Below are positions 23,201-33,959 of a stretch of 64,000 nucleotides of DNA, piece by piece; within the stretch, counting starts at the first letter, position 1; each line of letters starts with the position of its first letter. The stretch is from positions 57,050-121,049 of the forward strand of contig JAHQIW010000028.1 in assembly GCA_019055375.1 (NCBI GenBank). The letters are read 5' to 3'. The translations under genes were made by a program, and so were the position numbers. This DNA is from Parelaphostrongylus tenuis. Taxonomy: Eukaryota; Nematoda; Chromadorea; Rhabditida; Metastrongylidae. Below the pieces are notes generated by a model that saw nothing but the letters and a program-made list of their open reading frames with translations, ran no database searches and had not been told where the DNA came from.

Positions 23201-26200
23201 TTTAGATAAGACAGTTGTTTGTCGATGCTTTTCGGTACTGTTATTTCTCGGTAAGTTTTGCAATTACTAAGGTACGCAAAGGTTAGATAGAGATGCTCTA
23301 TGACACACACTTGGTCGACCAATCGGTGGTCAATGGTTCGATCCCGTGCGTAAAGCTCATCACACCATCCATCCCTCGTGGGTCGTAAATTGGTACCGGA
23401 CTTGTCTAGGAGGATAGCAACACTGAGTTGACATTGATAAGCCACTACAAGTCACTGTAAAAGCCAGATATGCACTCAGATACCTTTAGCCATGCTTAAC
23501 CCTTACGTAACCGTAGATACACCGCCTCTTCATCTGTAACTGCCAACTCTAGAGGATCTGTTCCACCTCCTCTGCATCTCTGACCCCCAAGGTGCCGTTG
23601 TTAGACGCAGCAACCTCTCATTGTTAGACTCAGCACGATGTGGGCTAGACATGCGAAGGACGTGGAGTAGACCGTCCAGAGTTGCCAGTTAGAGGCGCAG
23701 TCGTGGGTTTACTGCTTCGAAAAGGTTAATGGAGACGAATGTGTGGCCCATCTCTCAGACTGATCAACGCTGGAAACTATTTCTTTTAAGGTTTATAACT
23801 GGTTGCGCAAGACGGTGACTTCTGACTGCATTCGTCATGATGTTTTTGCGCGAGATGCTTCCGGATGCTCGTGAGTTGATCAAAGGTGTTGCTCTTTCCT
23901 TTCCTCGTGTCGTTTTCGGCAGTGTAACTTTATTCTATTTGATTGGATATAATAGATCTGTGCTGAATTAAAATAAAGCACGATGAAGAAGGGAAAGATG
24001 AGCAGCTCTGCAAGTGCTGTTTTTCTTTGTGCTACTGATCAAAAATCCCGTTACAAAACCTCGGCATGCAACTACCGGGCGGATGTAATTTTAACACACT
24101 GGTTCACCGACATGATTCATGAATAACTCAATTGGACCTAAACACTTGCGCTTTTCAATTCTAAACAAGCCGTTTTCAATACGTATTGAAGTTTACTTGT
24201 TCTCACAGAAGTTAATAGAGTGTTTGAATTCTGTATACTAGGCGTATTTTTTAAATTTTGCATCTAAAATCCGAGCTTCATGTAGCTTCCCATACGATGT
24301 GATTTTTTGGCCGATTTTTACCGGCGAAGGTGGTATCTCAAGCACGGAAGTTATAGAACAACATGACGTCATCTTTGATATGTGAGGGGGGGGGGGGGTT
24401 CTCAATGTTTCATTGAAGTTTTTTTTGCTGTTGTGGCCATGCTTGCACTGAGCATATCACAAACAAACTGCCCTAAGTTAGCTTTTTGATAATTGGTAAT
24501 GATTTCTAAGTCTTGGAATATATGAGCAGTCGGGAATTTCATAAAATTTATAGCAGACCACTTACATAGCTAGTTTAGTGGCTGGAGGTTGTGATCAAGT
24601 GGCTAGCGATGCTTGGCGCGGCTCGACGCGCAATTGGTCCCACAGTCTCTCAATACTCTCTGGCAGTCAGTAATGAACACTCTTCGGAACACCCTAGATT
24701 GACCCGAGATTGCAAGAAGTCGTGTTATAGCAGTACTCTACGATGTTTGTGGAGAAGATTATTGTTCCAAGCAAGCGAGGCGAAGCGAGTACTGGAAGCG
24801 CTGAAACCCGCATAGGAAAACTATTAAAACTGCGATACGCGTTTAATATTGTGATATAAGATTGTATTTGCGCTACTGCAACGACATGAATATATTTCAA
24901 TGTGGTTTTTAACACTAGCACGATGACATAAACTTTATGGGAGTCATACGCTGCAAAAGACCATTTTACATATTGAAAATTAGGCGTGCACATTGAAAAG
25001 AACGGAAACGTTTTATGGGTTATAACAACAAGGGAGTGTAGAAGAACTCGTAATGTTTCACTGATCTGAAAACCTTCATCCTGATGAAGTTGACGTTGAA
25101 GTCAATGTCGCCGTCCTCCTTCTGCCCTTGACGACAATATGCTGAAGGGTTTGATTCAACCAAATAAGCGAACTGAGGAAAGGCTTACTAAGAAACTTAT
25201 TGTAAGCATAACGAATGTTTCTAATCGTCCTGAGTTCATCAGAAAGTCGAGGAGACTCGGCATATGAGAGATACACTAGTTGAACGACAACTTGAAAAAA
25301 CAGCCTTTGTGAGGCATCGTCGACGTCTCCTTCACAGACTAAAACAGTCCGTTCCTGTACCATTTTGTGATACTCGACGAGCAGTAGCCACTTTAAGCCA
25401 CTTTACGACAACAGGCGGCGATCGGATTGTTGGCTGGATCAGGATGAATTTCTGCAACACTTCTGAAAGCCGAACTCACCCTCAAAAGGTCATACTGAGT
25501 GATCAATAGTCCACAAGTGGTTTGATCAGTAAGAGTGTCCCTAAATCTCTGTAAAGCATTAACGACGAAACATTCAATTAATTAAATCATCACGAACAAA
25601 TCTATTAAAAACTTCAAAGCCGAGCTTAACATTGCTTAACAGAAAAGAACAATTCTTCTTCACGATGAAGCGCTATCACACGTCGCGCGGTCTACCCTGC
25701 AAAGGTTGAACGAACTGCCTTCTCTAGATCATTTGCCGTAGTAGCCAGGTTTTTCACCACACGACTAGCACTTTGAGCATCTGAATGACTTTCCGTGCCA
25801 AGAATTCTTAGGATACCGTGCTGAGGCCGGACCTATCACCTCGAGAAGTGCTGAATTTTATGCTGCTCGTTTAGTTAACTTTTCGCGGTAGTTTAACGTC
25901 CGGTGATCAGCCTGGACTGGATGGACCATCGAATCGTGATCGTACTGTTACCGTTTCGGTCAGGCAAAGTTCTTGTTCGATCCAGTCAGTGTTTCTTTAA
26001 AGATTGTCACCTAAGGTGCAGTTGTCATAACTGACTTGCTTGGTCCTATGGACAAGGTGTGTGACTTCTAATGGGAATTTTCGAATTTTACTATTTTGCG
26101 TGATGTAATTTATACTAAGATGACCCTTGACAGCATGTAATTGTGATAGCGAAGGTATAGAACAGTCTTATTTTGAGATGGTTTTTCTATTCTGAGTCCT

Positions 26201-29200
26201 TTTTTTTTTTCTAAACAGTGCGAATGGAAACAGTTTTTGGATTTCGTCAGATTAGCTCCCATCTATCAGCGATGGTGTGAAATGTGTTTCAATCAAATTA
26301 AACTTTTGTTCTCTTCCTCGTTACTCCGTTTAGGAAAAGCGGTGAGATCTTCACGAGGAAATATTAGGTCTCCGACTACGTTTCCGAAGTTGATCTGAAT
26401 ATCCAAAAATTTATTTTACCAAGTAATCAAAAGTATCAAATAACATTAATTGAAGTATTCTCCGTCTGCCTGGATGCAATTCTGCCAATGCTTCGACAAA
26501 AAATCAACTCCGCGCTCATAAAACTCATTATCCTTTGATGCAAACCAACCAGTCATTTCTCGACGCGAATGACTGATGTCTCAAAACTTCTTCTTGTCCA
26601 ACCAGTGCTCCAATAATTTGAAGAGATGGAAATCGAACGGAGACAGATCCGGCGAATACGCGGATGATCCAAGTTTCCCAGCTCAAATCGGTCACCTTCC
26701 TCCTTGTTTTCTTGGCAACGTGTGGCTTTGCATTGTCTTGAAGCAAAATGACTTGGCGACGGCGGTAACGTAGAATTGCTTGATTGCAACGGTCCAGTTG
26801 CTGACGATATCACTTGATGGTCTCACCGACTTGCAACAAGTTTCGATGAATCGGCGCACTCGATCCCAAATAATCATTAACATTGCTTTTGGTGCAAATC
26901 GATCTGCTCTGGGTGTTTGTGCTCCATGCTGACCTGATGACAACCACTGATTTGGACGACTCTTGAAGAAGATCCACTTCTCATCAATGGTGACATTTCT
27001 GTTCAAAGACGAGGAGCGGCGATGTACGACGGAGATCAGCTTGCATAATTTGCTCTTTGTTGTTCCTTTGAGCTTGTGCGAAATTGTGCGGAATCCAGTA
27101 GCCCTTGCGCCATTTCTTGCCTGCATCTTACAAAATCTTGAGAATGATTTGTTGCCGGAGCGCTGGCAGAACTGCATCCAAGCGGAGGGAGAATACTTCA
27201 GTTAGTGTTATTTGAATTTTTTGATAACTTGGAATAGTAAATTTTTGGATCAAGTTCGGAAACTCAGTTGGAAATCCAATAAGTGTTTTGGATCTAGTCT
27301 ATCATTTCTGAGCAAAAGCTAATTTGTTGAATACATTTTCAAACAGTACTAGGCAGCGCCTTAACAATATTCACTAACTCATAGCCTCAAAAGGTCAAAT
27401 TTATCCGCATTCCACTCTGCCAGGCACATTAATAACTCGACACAGAAAAGCCCAAATAGATGTATGTCTGTTATGAGGCGACAAATGAACATTTGGCAAC
27501 TTTCGCTAGATTAGGACTTTTCATAAGAATGTTAGTATTAGTATTAATAGTTAATCTCTGAATACTCCGCTACTTGCTCATCTTTTGAAGATGCCTTTTA
27601 CAGCGCTGTAGCAAATAGAAGGCATTTGTGTTTCATGCACGCGTATTTATTGCAGAGCAGAGCCTTCCCTCTGGACTGTTAGTAACCATTAGAGTGAGTT
27701 TCGGCGAATCCAACCCTATACTGATTTTTGATAAGATAAGACCATTTTACGACAGTTTAGCTGGGAAAGTAGGATTGAGCTTTGAACACGCCGCGCAATA
27801 CTTGTCTGCTAGGGCGTGTGCTGTTCGTAGATTCGATACGACGATTCATAATCAAGATTTTTCTTCTCTTCGAAGGAAATCCTACATAAAACATATAAGT
27901 CAGATGTGCAATATTTCCCCTCTACACGTTTATATGCTTTTCTTGCATACTTAGGCTGCTACAGTCTGGGTTTCACTCGGCAGAATATTACGAAAATGAG
28001 AAATCTAAGCTCACAAAACGATAGGAGAAAGTTTCTTCTACAGTTTCGTTACAAATAACCCAGAATTTTTTATGAAACAGGAAACCTTCAAATACGTAAC
28101 GAAAATCCGCACGATAACGGGCGACTCGTGTGGAACACAATTTTTTTCATTACCACAGCGCTGTCGAAAGACCTTTCTATAAAACAAAAACACTTTTGAA
28201 ACTTTAAGGCTATGTACTTGTTGGTAAAAGTTCAGGGGAAGAGCTCTGCCCAGTGAACAGTAAGAGCGATAATGCGCGAGGCTTACGAAACAGAATTTTA
28301 TTTTTCGTGCTACAACGTTATAAGGAGGTGTTTCCAATAATAAGTATATTTTGATAATTACTAATACTCTGTTGGAAAGCCTTTGTTTAGCAAAAGAGGT
28401 TCCTTCAAAAATCCCTGTCCAATAACAGAAAAGTACTGTAGGATATTTAGAAAATCGTGCTCTATCAAAGTAAGAAAAGAAAAACTTGAACATTTTATGA
28501 AGCGAAGGGAAAAAAAACCATAATCAAGTTGCGAAGATCGTGCGCATTCGCAACGACTAAATGCTGACCTCAAAGGATTGATCTTGTTTCTCGTTACAAA
28601 AAGTCTGAACTTTACTGATACTCATTCCAACTATTGAATTTTTTCCTTGAGCTGAGATATACCGCTTTGAAAACACAGCTTGAATTCCTACATTGTTATG
28701 CAGAGAACTAATATGATCTAGACGTAATTTTCATGATAGGTAAATCCGAGGTTGTTAATGGCAGTATGTATTGAATGTAATTATCCAGTGAAGTAATAAA
28801 ACAGTGGCTAAGTCTCAATGGCGGTTTCTGCTCTTTAGAGACTTGAAGGATCAATTCGACATGCAGTCTAATAGAAATGGGTCTTAGGATTTATCTAGAG
28901 TTTTTATTTCTCTTATTCGCTTCGTGGAATAGTAAAGTTACCTGTTTGTCTAATTTAGGCCATATGACGCAGCTATTGTGATGGTGCGCCGCAAACATTA
29001 TGATGATGTGGCGGACATTGCTGTACAAGAAGACGGAGAACACTTGCTGAAAGCACTCATACTTGCTGGTCGATTCTATTTGTATCAGAATCGTTTAGAT
29101 CTCGTACGTTTGTTGAACTTCAAGTAATTTTTTGTCGTACCAATGATATCAAGTTTCTTCTGCTGGTAGGGCTTCGTAGGCTCTATTGACGGAGACGATT

Positions 29201-31604
29201 TTCCCAGTCTAATCGTGACTTTAGAGCTCCTTTTTCAAGTCGTAGTAGCTTAGATATGACAAAAGGGCAAATTTATGCTAAAGAATACGAATTAGAGAAT
29301 GTATTTGCTGTAATGTTTTAGAAAAAAAAAGAGTCGTAATGGATCTTCTGAAGGTGTTTTTTTTTTTCACAATATCATGTTTCTTTTTGGGGAAATAAGA
29401 GGTATTTCGTGTCGACGACTCCCAAGTCTTTTCCTTTTCATTGTTATTCAGGTTTCATTTTCAAAGCCTGGTAATTGCTGTGCCCTTTCAATTTGTTTAG
29501 TTCTCGTCTTGCTTGCAAAAATTTGAGTTGCTCTTCAATGAGTTACCTGAAACAAAGAGAACTGAAAAACAGGAGTTGCTAGACGCCAAGTATATTCTGT
29601 GCCTTGAGGCTGCGCGTACACCGGAAGATATCAAGAAGTTAGTTGCCCTTTATCATATATCATATTATTTGTCGCGATATCATAGCTTTTCCATAATGTT
29701 GAATGATATGCAAAACTTTGGATCTCGACGAGATCTGAACTCACTATCCTAGCTTTCTGGAGACTCATGCCATCCACTGAATTACCGAGGCTGCTGTTCT
29801 GCTATCACTTTTTCTGCAATACTACATACAAAATATCGATCGTGTTAGCAACCAAGTAGCAGTTTGGTCTAGTTAACACGTATGGCCATCAAACAAAATT
29901 ATGCTAGTTGAAGAAAGAGTGTTAGTGCAGGAGTTCCGATAATGCAGTGGTTAGCACGCGCTCCTGAAAAATGTGAAACTCTGGTTCAGTTCCCACTGAA
30001 AGTTTGAAATTTCACATATTATCCAGAATTTTTGGATTCATAATTTGAACATCTTAGCACTGCTAAAAATGCGGTTGATTAGAAAATTTTTTGCCGATTT
30101 TATATATTATACTTCTCCTATGTCTTATCTAGCTGGCGTATACAAATGCGTTTAGAGCGTTTACAAACGCTGTGGAGAATGCTGATCGAACAAATGCTGA
30201 TTTCTACGTGATGGCGGCGTTCCGTTTTGTTCTATGTAACGAGATACGTGCGGCTCTGGATGTTTTAGCAACTGATGGGATCTACAGTGACAACATGAAG
30301 TAGGTGGTGTTCATCATAATTTTTCCACATTTAGCGTTTATCTTAACAGCTAACTGTTTCAGGCTGTTGCAGCTCGCTCTTCTGATTTTAACCGATTCGA
30401 CCCCCGACGGTAGAGTTTACGATATGGCGCTTCTGCACCGTGACATTTTTCACTTAGAAAATTTTGTTGCGAAACTTCAACCAACAACAGCCTATGCGCT
30501 ATCACTTCTTGCTAGGGTATTTTTCTTCTCTTTCTTTCTTTTTTTTTTTTTTTTTTTTTTTGTTCGAGAGGGGAGAGCTGTTTTAAGGCTATATCATACC
30601 GACGTGATATTTCTAGATAACAGCAACGTTCGGCAGCGCCGCAGGTGCTCGACTCATCTCGGAGGACGTCCTCGTGTTGGAGCCAGATGAATCAATCCAC
30701 TATTTCGATAGAAGGTTAATTTCCATAAGACTATATCTCGTTTATATGGCGTATTTCTCCAATATAACATTCCTCAGTTGTGTGGCTGAGTCTCCAGAAG
30801 ATGCTGTTCATTACCTGGAGAAGTGTATGGCTATTGAACCATACCATGCAGAGGCTAATTATATGTACGCTAGTATGTTAATGAACGAGATTGGTCCGAG
30901 AGAACTTACAAAGTGAGTTACGCTCTTTTTCTTCTCTCAGACTATTTTCTATTTTTGACAACATTTTTTTTTTTGAAAATGGGCACAAATGTCGTTAACT
31001 CCAGATGCAGATAAGTCATAGTTGCTAGTAATGAGCCCAATATGAAATTGTATCTATCAGTTTGGATGATTACGTGATTGTGAATGTGATGATTGTGGTC
31101 GATTTTCGTGAACGCAAAGTGTTCTTCTATCGTGATGTTTATGATTTAGTAGGGCACTTTAGTGATTAGAGGTGCCCTGCGGCGCTCACATGATTAGTGG
31201 TTCAATCCCGCGCCCATAGCCCACTGAGGCTTCCATGTTTCCGGGTTAAGTGAATTGGTACTGAACTTGTTTCGGAGGATAGCAACTTTGATTCGATACA
31301 ACGCTAGGTCCCCACGAGTCATTGGAAGGCCAGGTATGCATTGATCCTCGTCTAACGATGCATGTATGCATCCCTCAAGCATTGGTCAACTTGGACAGTT
31401 TTACCCTTTTATTTATGTGGTATTTTGTTTAAGCAAATCAGTGAATTACATTACAGCGATGAGTACGCGAAAATAGAGAAGCACCTTTCCATGGCTATGT
31501 CGACGTTCGATGAGAATGTCGATTTTCCTGTGCTGATGGGTGTCTTTCGTCTTCGCGAAGTCCTAACAGCTAAAAAGGAGGCTTCCAAAATCCTTGTTAC
31601 TTGA
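17223..31604 (+). CDS. tomm-70: TOM70, mitochondrial outer-membrane import receptor
   Basis: Twelve exons: 17223-17324, 19819-19902, 22658-22744, 22837-22975, 23041-23194, 28959-29103, 29501-29641, 30133-30299, 30363-30516, 30617-30714, 30778-30912, 31457-31604. They give about 517 codons in frame (family usually 560-610). Residues 9-30 form the N-terminal membrane anchor (VGIAAIVGVSAAGLYYII, then RRRN). Exons 2-5 carry the TPR clamp that binds Hsp70/Hsp90 tails: GNKLFAAKKYSDSIR, NRAAAKE and AKAHFRKARLLE. Exons 6-12 form the helical C-terminal preprotein-binding domain, including SPEDAVHYLEKCMAIEPYHA. TGA stop at 31602. The protein receives carrier-type preproteins at the mitochondrial surface. 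The exon 7 donor is uncertain: GTTGCC keeps frame, while the nearer GTTAGT does not. Introns 1 and 5 are large and hold transposons. Family identity is firm. Confidence 0.9.
17540..17640 (-). repeat. tRNA-like element (family A) in tomm-70 intron 1
   Basis: 'gcgggcgggaattgaacccg' and 'aggacgcgtgctgaccactg' on the + strand are the complement of the tRNA-like core. The flanking inverted repeat is poor in this copy. Confidence 0.55.
17690..18020. repeat. Relic of the 5.7-6.5 kb palindrome family
   Basis: Shares 'attgcgttgtaacagcgaa', 'gggttctgtcggtgactttt' and 'ttttcgatagaccaaatctt' with the arms of the palindrome at 5680-6470. Only one arm is evident. It is intronic and non-coding. Confidence 0.5.
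18584..19162. mobile_element. Mariner-derived MITE in tomm-70 intron 1
   Basis: TIR 'ggtcgttccataagctttgg' on the left and the complement of 'ccaaaacttatggaacgac' on the right. Inside, the + strand encodes a mariner helix-turn-helix piece (NASEAAREASGAWGDDMVEE, then RTVRKWFARFKAG), followed by an inverted repeat of the same segment near 18960-19010. This is the best-preserved member of the family with copies at 4913, 36865 and 39738. It has no catalytic domain. Confidence 0.8.
19984..20125. repeat. tRNA-like palindromic element in tomm-70 intron 2
   Basis: Outer arms 'gttgagtagtatgcaataca' and 'ttttgcatctcactcaac' are inverted relatives. The inner part has 'gcgagtagaactcgcgttt' (complement of box B) and 'gatctcgcctaggatcgaat'. 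Same architecture as the 10.9 and 11.6 kb copies. Confidence 0.6.
20515..20650 (+). repeat. tRNA-derived SINE (family B), 3'-truncated, in tomm-70 intron 2
   Basis: Head 'ttggcgcatgattagaagtg' and box-B-like 'gatcgatggttctatacgg', then 'caggctcaccgaccc'. The remainder of the body is lost. Confidence 0.6.
21900..22212 (-). repeat. tRNA-derived SINE (family B), minus, in tomm-70 intron 2
   Basis: Tail 'aggatgagaataaacctct' and junction 'gaatgcatatctagctttta', ending in 'agtaaccactgcgctatgcg', the complement of the tRNA-like head. About 310 bp, a near-complete but diverged copy. Confidence 0.65.
23268..23492 (+). repeat. tRNA-derived SINE (family B) in tomm-70 intron 5
   Basis: Contains 'ggttagatagagatgctcta', box-B-like 'gtcaatggttcgatcccg', 'ggaggatagcaacactgag' and 'taaaagccagatatgcact'. 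The tail is missing. Confidence 0.7.
23510..23715. repeat. Palindromic GC-richer repeat
   Basis: Left 'gccaactctagaggatctgt' plus 'tccacctcct', and right 'gtggagtagaccgtccagag' plus 'ttgcc', form inverted arms around 'gttgttagacgcagcaacc'. A relative is at 58575-58770 (contains 'tttgttagacgcgaaat') and a partial one at 34000-34110. No coding content. Confidence 0.5.
23720..26400. other. tomm-70 intron 5, mostly unassigned
   Basis: Intronic sequence with a 13-base poly(G) run at 24386-24398. The minus-strand frame at 25076-25363 (CEGDVDDASQRLFFQ) has a coding-like composition but no recognisable family. It could be a transposon relic. Confidence 0.35.
26401..27250 (-). mobile_element. Internally deleted Tc1/mariner transposon with long TIRs, in tomm-70 intron 5
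   Basis: Near-identical terminal inverted repeats of about 88 bp (26401-26489 and 27162-27250) start 'atccaaaaatttattttacc' and run into 'gaagtattctcc'. The minus strand encodes a decayed transposase core: VTIDEKWIFFKSRPNQWLSS (first Asp block) and LQDNAKPHVAKKTR (second Asp block), in different frames. The N-terminal DNA-binding domain is missing, so the element is dead. At about 850 bp it is shorter than an intact mariner (about 1.3 kb). Confidence 0.8.
27470..27720. repeat. Half-element of TIR family 1, in tomm-70 intron 5
   Basis: 'tgtctgttatgaggcgacaa' followed by 'cttttcataagaatgttag' matches the terminal arm of the elements at 1330 and 16460. The opposite arm was not found. Confidence 0.4.
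28139..29729 (+). repeat. Source copy of a 1.6 kb segmental duplication (tomm-70 exons 6-7)
   Basis: This stretch includes part of intron 5, exon 6, intron 6, exon 7 and the start of intron 7. It is highly similar, in the same orientation, to 37645-39228. Because this copy has open exons, it is the functional parent. Confidence 0.85.
29930..30015 (+). repeat. tRNA-like element (family A), degraded, in tomm-70 intron 7
   Basis: 'ccgataatgcagtggttagc' plus 'acgcgctcctgaaaa' and 'ctggttcagttcccactga' resemble the tRNA-like core. The flanking inverted repeat is not evident. Confidence 0.45.
30539..30561 (+). repeat. Poly(T) run in tomm-70 intron 9
   Basis: About 23 T in a row upstream of exon 10. 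It may serve as an extended polypyrimidine tract, although the used acceptor is 55 nt further on. Confidence 0.8.
31150..31410 (+). repeat. tRNA-derived SINE (family B) in the last tomm-70 intron
   Basis: 'gtagggcactttagtgatta', box-B-like 'tagtggttcaatcccgcgc', then 'ggaggatagcaactttgat' and 'ggaaggccaggtatgcattg'. It ends about 45 bp before exon 12. Confidence 0.7.
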
Positions 31605-32014
31605 ACTTACTAATCAGCATCGTTATCAAAGTTGCATCGTTGTCAATTTTTTTTTTTTGCGTATTATCTTACATGATATCCAGTTTTCATAACCGGTCTT
31701 GTTAACTGTTAATTGAAGTTATGTTTTCATGTTTCAGAAGCCTTTGTTGTGTTTTTGAATGGCCTGTATAATAAGTGAATTGTATGACCGATTACACAGA
31801 AGTAAAATGTTTGTTTAATTCGTTGCTACAAAATCTATGTTCGGTCCTAGTGTTTTGCGGATGAGATCGTTTGTACCACCTTTTTCGTACCGCACTAACC
31901 GGTGGTTTTGCACCACCTGTAATAGTTCAGTGATCTCTTTTATATGCGCCTCCTCTTGAGATCAACTGTAAACTTAATTGAATGACTTATGACGTTGAGT
32001 AAAAGTAGTGTATC

Positions 32015-32310
32015 TATTTTGAGCCACGGGCGACAGGCTACACGACGTCAGTGGTTCGATTTCGCGCTCATGGCTCACCAAGCCATCCATCCCTCCGGGG
32101 TGGGTAAACTGGTACCGGGCTGGTTTCAGACTTGCCTGGGAGAATAAGCAGCCGCTACTCGGCTTAGTGGGGGGTCAACGAGAGTCACTGTAAAGGCCAG
32201 ATGTGCGTTCAGTCAACTCAAACAAAGTTAAAAATTGAACACGAATGCATGGTGAATCCCTCAGGGACTGATGAACATGGAGAGCTCCATATCTTTATCC
32301 TCTTAATGGA
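32015..32310 (+). repeat. tRNA-derived SINE (family B) downstream of tomm-70
   Basis: Starts at a degraded head, with 'gtcagtggttcgatttcgc' as box-B-like sequence and body 'ggctcaccaagccatccatc'. The junction is 'aaaggccagatgtgcgttca' and the tail 'atctttatcctctt'. Confidence 0.75.
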
Positions 32311-33824
32311 CCAACTCTGTTCAACATCACTTCAGGTCCCTAGATCTCAGTTCTTATGTCGCCTGTTAGTAGAAATTTCGCGTAGCCTTGTCAATTCTCC
32401 ATTCAATGTTGGAACTGGTGAGCAATATTCTGAAGAAAGTACGCGATGCTTGATTCAAAGGCTATAGCGTTCAGTCTCTGATTATTCTAGTTGCAGTGCA
32501 TGTGCTAACGTCTCGTCTTAAAGGCGTGAAAAATTGATAGCTAGATGTCATTTAGCCGAATATTTGAGAAACACGCATTTATGATAGACTTTTGAGGCGG
32601 TTTTCCGCATACTGATGAAGATTTTACGATATGCAAATGTAGAAAACTTAGGCAGTTGTTACCTGGATTACTTGTGAATGAGACTTCAACCTATTCTTCT
32701 CAGAGTAGCTGCGTTCTTCTTTTTTTCAAACCTATTTGGTTTTTCGAGATACTTATGAGTAGTTTTCAAAACAGGCGTGATCGAACTTAAGTTTTTGAAA
32801 TACTGAAAGAAATCTCCAGGAGTCATAAATATCGGCAGTTTTAACGGGTAAAATACTGCTTGTTTGATTGTTTTGCTTCCTTAAATACAAATGGGACTGT
32901 AAAGAAATGAAGAACTACGAGTTATGTAATTCGTAGTGAAGATTTCGTCTTGTTAGAATGATGACTGTTATTGTCGAGGATCTGTAGATTTAGATTGTCG
33001 TCTTACAACCGTGGACCGCGTGTGTTCTGTTGAACACGCAATTTACAGAGGCCTTTTTGGTCGGGCACAATTTTTGTTAGATTTTTAGTAATCATTCGAT
33101 AACTCACGGCGATTTCAATACTATGCTTAGTTTCTAAGAGGATCTCTCTTCGATGTATCAGCGAATAGCAAATCACTTTTCACTTTCAACTTGAATTATT
33201 CGCACCGCTTGCGTCTGAGCTTAGGTTTTACGACACGTTCAGTACTCACTCGATTTTCGTTCCTCGGCGATTTGAAAGTACGGTTTCTGGGAAGGTTTTA
33301 ATCGAGCGCTGTAAAAGCGCGAAAAAGATAACGTTTTATATCCGGATTTTACGTGCATGTATTAGTTTTCTATACACCAAAAAAACATGAGAGTGTATAT
33401 TCATAACATGGAAAAACAACTACGACAGCCATTTCAAGGAGACGCTTGCAATATTATCGACGAATCAAGCAGAAGTGTGAATGAGGTCTTAAGCAAAGAC
33501 AAATCTCACGTAATTACGAAGATCAAAACATTGGGGATTAATGCCCGAGAGAGCGATTGACGATCTTACACGTGAAATGATATCGTTGTAATCAGTTGCA
33601 GTACGCCAATAGCTATGAAATATTAGTTGCTGCATTTGTGACTCGTGATCAAATAAGAGTGTAGAAGTGGGAAGTGCATGTCTGCTGACAATTAGGTTGA
33701 TGCAAGAGTAATGGCGATTCCAGGCCGTGAATTTTTGAATCATCATAACAAATGTAATACTCCATTTATAGTATTTTCACTGCATTTTTTCACATTGTTA
33801 TGATGTTACTTACATAGCTATGAA
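32311..33824. other. Intergenic with degraded repeat, no gene recognised
   Basis: About 33030-33320 carries motifs of the 5.7/17.7 kb repeat family ('agtaatcattcgataactca', 'gtgtaaaagcgcgaaa'-like). The rest shows no supportable feature. Confidence 0.35.
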
Positions 33825-33955
33825 AATTGAGTGGTGAGCAAAAATACGGGCCCAGCTGTGGAGTTGACCCGCGTTTCATCCATACCTGGGCACGCATACT
33901 ACCACTTCACCACAGAAGCACATTTGCGTCACCACTCACTCTTCAATGTCTCTAT
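33825..33955 (-). repeat. tRNA-like palindromic element
   Basis: Outer arms 'attgagtggtgagcaaaaat' and 'atttgcgtcaccactcactc' are inverted relatives. The inner part has 'gtggagttgacccgcgttt' (complement of box B) and 'gcacgcatactaccacttca'. Confidence 0.6.
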
Positions 33956-33959
33956 AATA

